Notes under the pieces: generated by a model
Databases searched by the model: none
The model's input: the letters and a program-made list of their open reading frames with translations, nothing else
Told to the model about the DNA's origin: nothing
Made by a program: the position numbers and the translations under genes
From: an uncultured Prevotella sp.
GTDB lineage: Bacteria > Bacteroidota > Bacteroidia > Bacteroidales > Bacteroidaceae
Reading direction: 5' to 3'
Assembly: GCA_905234355.1 (NCBI GenBank)
Contig: CAJOHP010000116.1
Location: 1-7,497 of the forward strand
Length of the DNA: 7,497 nt
Part shown: positions 6,249 through 7,497 of the stretch, in pieces
Layout: each line of letters starts with the position of its first letter
Numbering within the stretch: the stretch's first letter is position 1

Positions 6249-6292
6249 AAAAAGGTGCGGCCTGGCATATGCAACTACCATGGACGCACCTT
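6249..6292 (-). terminator. Intrinsic terminator of the L31 gene
   Basis: AAGGTGCG (6252-6259) and CGCACCTT (6285-6292) form a perfect 8-bp stem around a 25-base loop. Read on the minus strand the stem ends in five Ts (6253-6249). It lies about 30 bases after the L31 stop codon, separating L31 from the nuclease gene. The large loop makes it less canonical than the terminator at 5191. Confidence 0.7.
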
Positions 6293-6322
6293 ATCACTAA
6301 AAAATCTATGAGTATGAAAGTC

Positions 6323-6577
6323 TTATTTCTTCGCAGCCTTACCGTAGCGGCTCATGAACTTATCGACGCGGCCAGCGGTGTCGACAAGCTTGCTCTTACC
6401 CGTATAGAAAGGGTGAGAGGTGCTCGAGATTTCAACTTTTACCACAGGGTAAGTTTCGCCTTCAAATTCCACGGTGTCATTGGTCTTTGCGGTGGACTTT
6501 GTAAGGAACATATCGCCGTTGGACATGTCACGGAACACGACGGGGCGATAGTTGTCTGGATGAATACCTTTTTTCAT
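6323..6577 (-). CDS. rpmE2: 50S ribosomal protein L31 type B
   Basis: An 84-residue protein starting MKKGIHPDNYRPVVFRD and containing SHPFYTGKSKLVDTAGRVDKF, the L31 signature ending, followed by a basic tail. It belongs to the large ribosomal subunit at the bridge with the small subunit. It has no cysteine, so it lacks the zinc-binding CxxC of the zinc-containing form and is the type B (zinc-free) paralogue. Length is normal for type B. It has its own promoter (6618-6649) and terminator (6249-6292), so it is probably a single-gene unit. The leader before the ATG is A-rich without a Shine-Dalgarno core, which is usual in Bacteroidota. In several other bacteria the zinc-free form is repressed by Zur; whether this applies here is not shown. 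Confidence 0.96.
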   Translation of the reverse strand: MKKGIHPDNYRPVVFRDMSNGDMFLTKSTAKTNDTVEFEGETYPVVKVEISSTSHPFYTGKSKLVDTAGRVDKFMSRYGKAAKK

Positions 6578-6610
6578 TTTTCTTTTATTGTTGATGTGAT
6601 ACTAAATTTT

Positions 6611-6644
6611 CGGGCTGCAAAGTTACGAATAATTTTGCAGCCCG
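6611..6644. repeat. Perfect 11-bp inverted repeat over the L31 promoter
   Basis: CGGGCTGCAAA (6611-6621) and TTTGCAGCCCG (6634-6644) are exact reverse complements around a 12-base spacer. On the minus strand one arm covers most of the L31 -7 box and predicted start, and the other lies in the -33/-7 spacer. As RNA it would be a stable hairpin after the upstream gene's stop at 6661, but the following AAAATTTAG is a poor U-tract, so termination would be weak. It may be an operator, a terminator, or both. Confidence 0.75.
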
Positions 6645-6649
6645 CCAAA
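6618..6649 (-). promoter_or_regulatory. Promoter of L31
   Basis: On the minus strand TTTG (6649-6646) and TAACTTTG (6625-6618) match both Bacteroidota elements exactly with a 20-base spacer, the best promoter in the window. The start would lie near 6613, giving a leader of about 36 bases to the ATG at 6577. TAATTTTG on the plus strand at 6630-6637 also matches a -7 box, pointing antisense into the upstream gene, with only TTTT at 6607-6610 as a possible -33. Confidence 0.78.
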
Positions 6650-6660
6650 TTTTTGCGCGA

Positions 6661-7497
6661 TTATTTTCTTCTGGCCTTGATAACGGTGGTGTTGCCGAGG
6701 GTCAGAGTGACGTCGTCGATGAGCACGTCGACGGCAGGAGTCTTCTTCTGGTTCATAATGACAATGCAGTAGGTGCCGTCGCTGGGAATGTCTAAGGTGG
6801 CTTCGACACGCTGCCAGCTTGTTGTGCTGATGTTGTCTACATAGCCGCTGTACTTATAGGTGCCTGCCGTGCCGTTTTCGATGGGCACGAAGCCGGGGTT
6901 TACTGATGCGCCTTCAGCCAGTGCTTTCACGTAGAACACAATGGTGTAGCTGCCTGCCTTCAGGTTCATCTCCTTGTAGCCCAGACGCTTGTTGGCCGTG
7001 GCGCCTGCCACCTTCACCGAGTACTTGCCGCCGTGGGCGTCGGTGCTCTGGCTCAGCGTAGCGTTGCCTGCCGACGATGATGTAGTCCAGTTGACAGGTG
7101 TGCTGCCGCTCCATGTCTCGAAGTCGCCGTTAGTGCCGGTCTCCCCCACCACGGGAGTGGGGTCCGGCGAGTCGCCGTTGGACTTGATGGATACCACGTA
7201 TGCCTCGCCCTGCTTGGTCTCGGGCGTGTTGCCTTTATAGTTGACCCACGTGCTGCCGAAGATGACCACCTCGTCGCCCACCTTAATCATGTTCTCCGTG
7301 ACGTCGCCACCACCGAGGCCCTTGGCACGGAACACGTAGAACTTGTTGCTGGCCGAAGCGTCGTCGCTGATGTAGAACGACACATTATTATATCGTGTGG
7401 AGATGCCGTTCGCGGGAATGCTCGTGACGATGCCCTTCACATAGAGGTCCTTCTGCGTGTCGACATCGGCGGGAAGCGCGCCGACATAGCCTACGAT
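6661..7497 (-). CDS. Secreted OB-fold plus jelly-roll protein (C-terminal part)
   Basis: The frame is open through the window edge, so the N-terminus, including any signal peptide, is missing; 278 residues are visible. Residues 20-105 (VKGIVTSI, FYISDD, FYVFRAKGLGG, KVGDEVVIFG, NYKGNTPE) match the OB-fold repeat found in many Bacteroidota extracytoplasmic proteins, often annotated as nucleic-acid-binding although few are tested. A Pro/Asp-rich linker (about 107-121) follows. Residues 123-268 (NGDFETW, WQRVEATLDIPSDGTY, VLIDDVTL) look like a carbohydrate-binding-module-type jelly roll. The protein ends KARRK with no recognisable type IX secretion tail or sorting motif. The GTG at 7440 lies inside the OB fold and is not the true start. 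The molecule bound, DNA or glycan, is unknown. No function is assigned beyond an extracellular or surface binding role, inferred from the domains. Confidence 0.82.
   Translation of the reverse strand: MVGYVGALPADVDTQKDLYVKGIVTSIPANGISTRYNNVSFYISDDASASNKFYVFRAKGLGGGDVTENMIKVGDEVVIFGSTWVNYKGNTPETKQGEAYVVSIKSNGDSPDPTPVVGETGTNGDFETWSGSTPVNWTTSSSAGNATLSQSTDAHGGKYSVKVAGATANKRLGYKEMNLKAGSYTIVFYVKALAEGASVNPGFVPIENGTAGTYKYSGYVDNISTTSWQRVEATLDIPSDGTYCIVIMNQKKTPAVDVLIDDVTLTLGNTTVIKARRK

Noticed and set aside
6611..6644. Calling the L31 inverted repeat a Zur box
   Set aside because: The arms are 11 bases with a 12-base spacer, unlike the compact AT-rich dyads known for Zur in other phyla. Regulation by zinc remains only a possibility.

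Overview
The window looks like a chromosomal segment of a Bacteroidota bacterium, most likely a Prevotella-like member of the Bacteroidales. Three things point there. Promoter-like sites of the Bacteroidota type (TAnnTTTG around -7, sometimes with TTTG/TTG around -33) sit in front of most genes. The regulator fuses a histidine kinase, a receiver and an AraC-type domain in one chain. The lipoproteins and OB-fold/jelly-roll secreted proteins are of the kind common in this phylum. Coding DNA is fairly GC-rich and intergenic DNA is clearly AT-rich. No tRNA, rRNA, insertion sequence, integrase or CRISPR array was seen.

Layout: (1) 1-139 is an AT-rich 3' flank with short tandem repeats and perhaps the start of another minus-strand gene. 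(2) 140-1504, minus strand, is a TrpB2-type PLP enzyme. (3) 1505-1666 is a divergent promoter region. (4) 1667-3091, plus strand, is a sodium:solute symporter. It runs tail-to-tail, with 6 bases between stop codons, into (5) 3098-4795, minus strand, a membrane-anchored hybrid two-component regulator that lacks the large periplasmic sensor usual for the family. (6) 4796-5254 has no convincing protein gene. It holds the regulator's promoter, a 21-bp-phased direct repeat, and a promoter, three predicted hairpins and a strong intrinsic terminator that together outline an unassigned small RNA of about 200 nt on the plus strand. (7) 5255-6214, minus strand, is a DNA/RNA non-specific endonuclease lipoprotein. 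(8) 6323-6577, minus strand, is ribosomal protein L31 type B, with its own promoter and terminator. (9) 6661-7497, minus strand, is the C-terminal part of a secreted OB-fold plus jelly-roll protein that runs off the window.

The genes do not form one operon; nearly every unit has its own promoter-like or terminator-like signal. The most interesting part is the regulator/small-RNA divergent region. A sensorless kinase-receiver-AraC protein is transcribed away from a candidate structured RNA, and the DNA between them carries repeated, helically phased elements. A link between the two is inference from layout only. The nuclease and the OB-fold protein could both act outside the cytoplasm on polymers, but the L31 gene lies between them and no functional link is shown.
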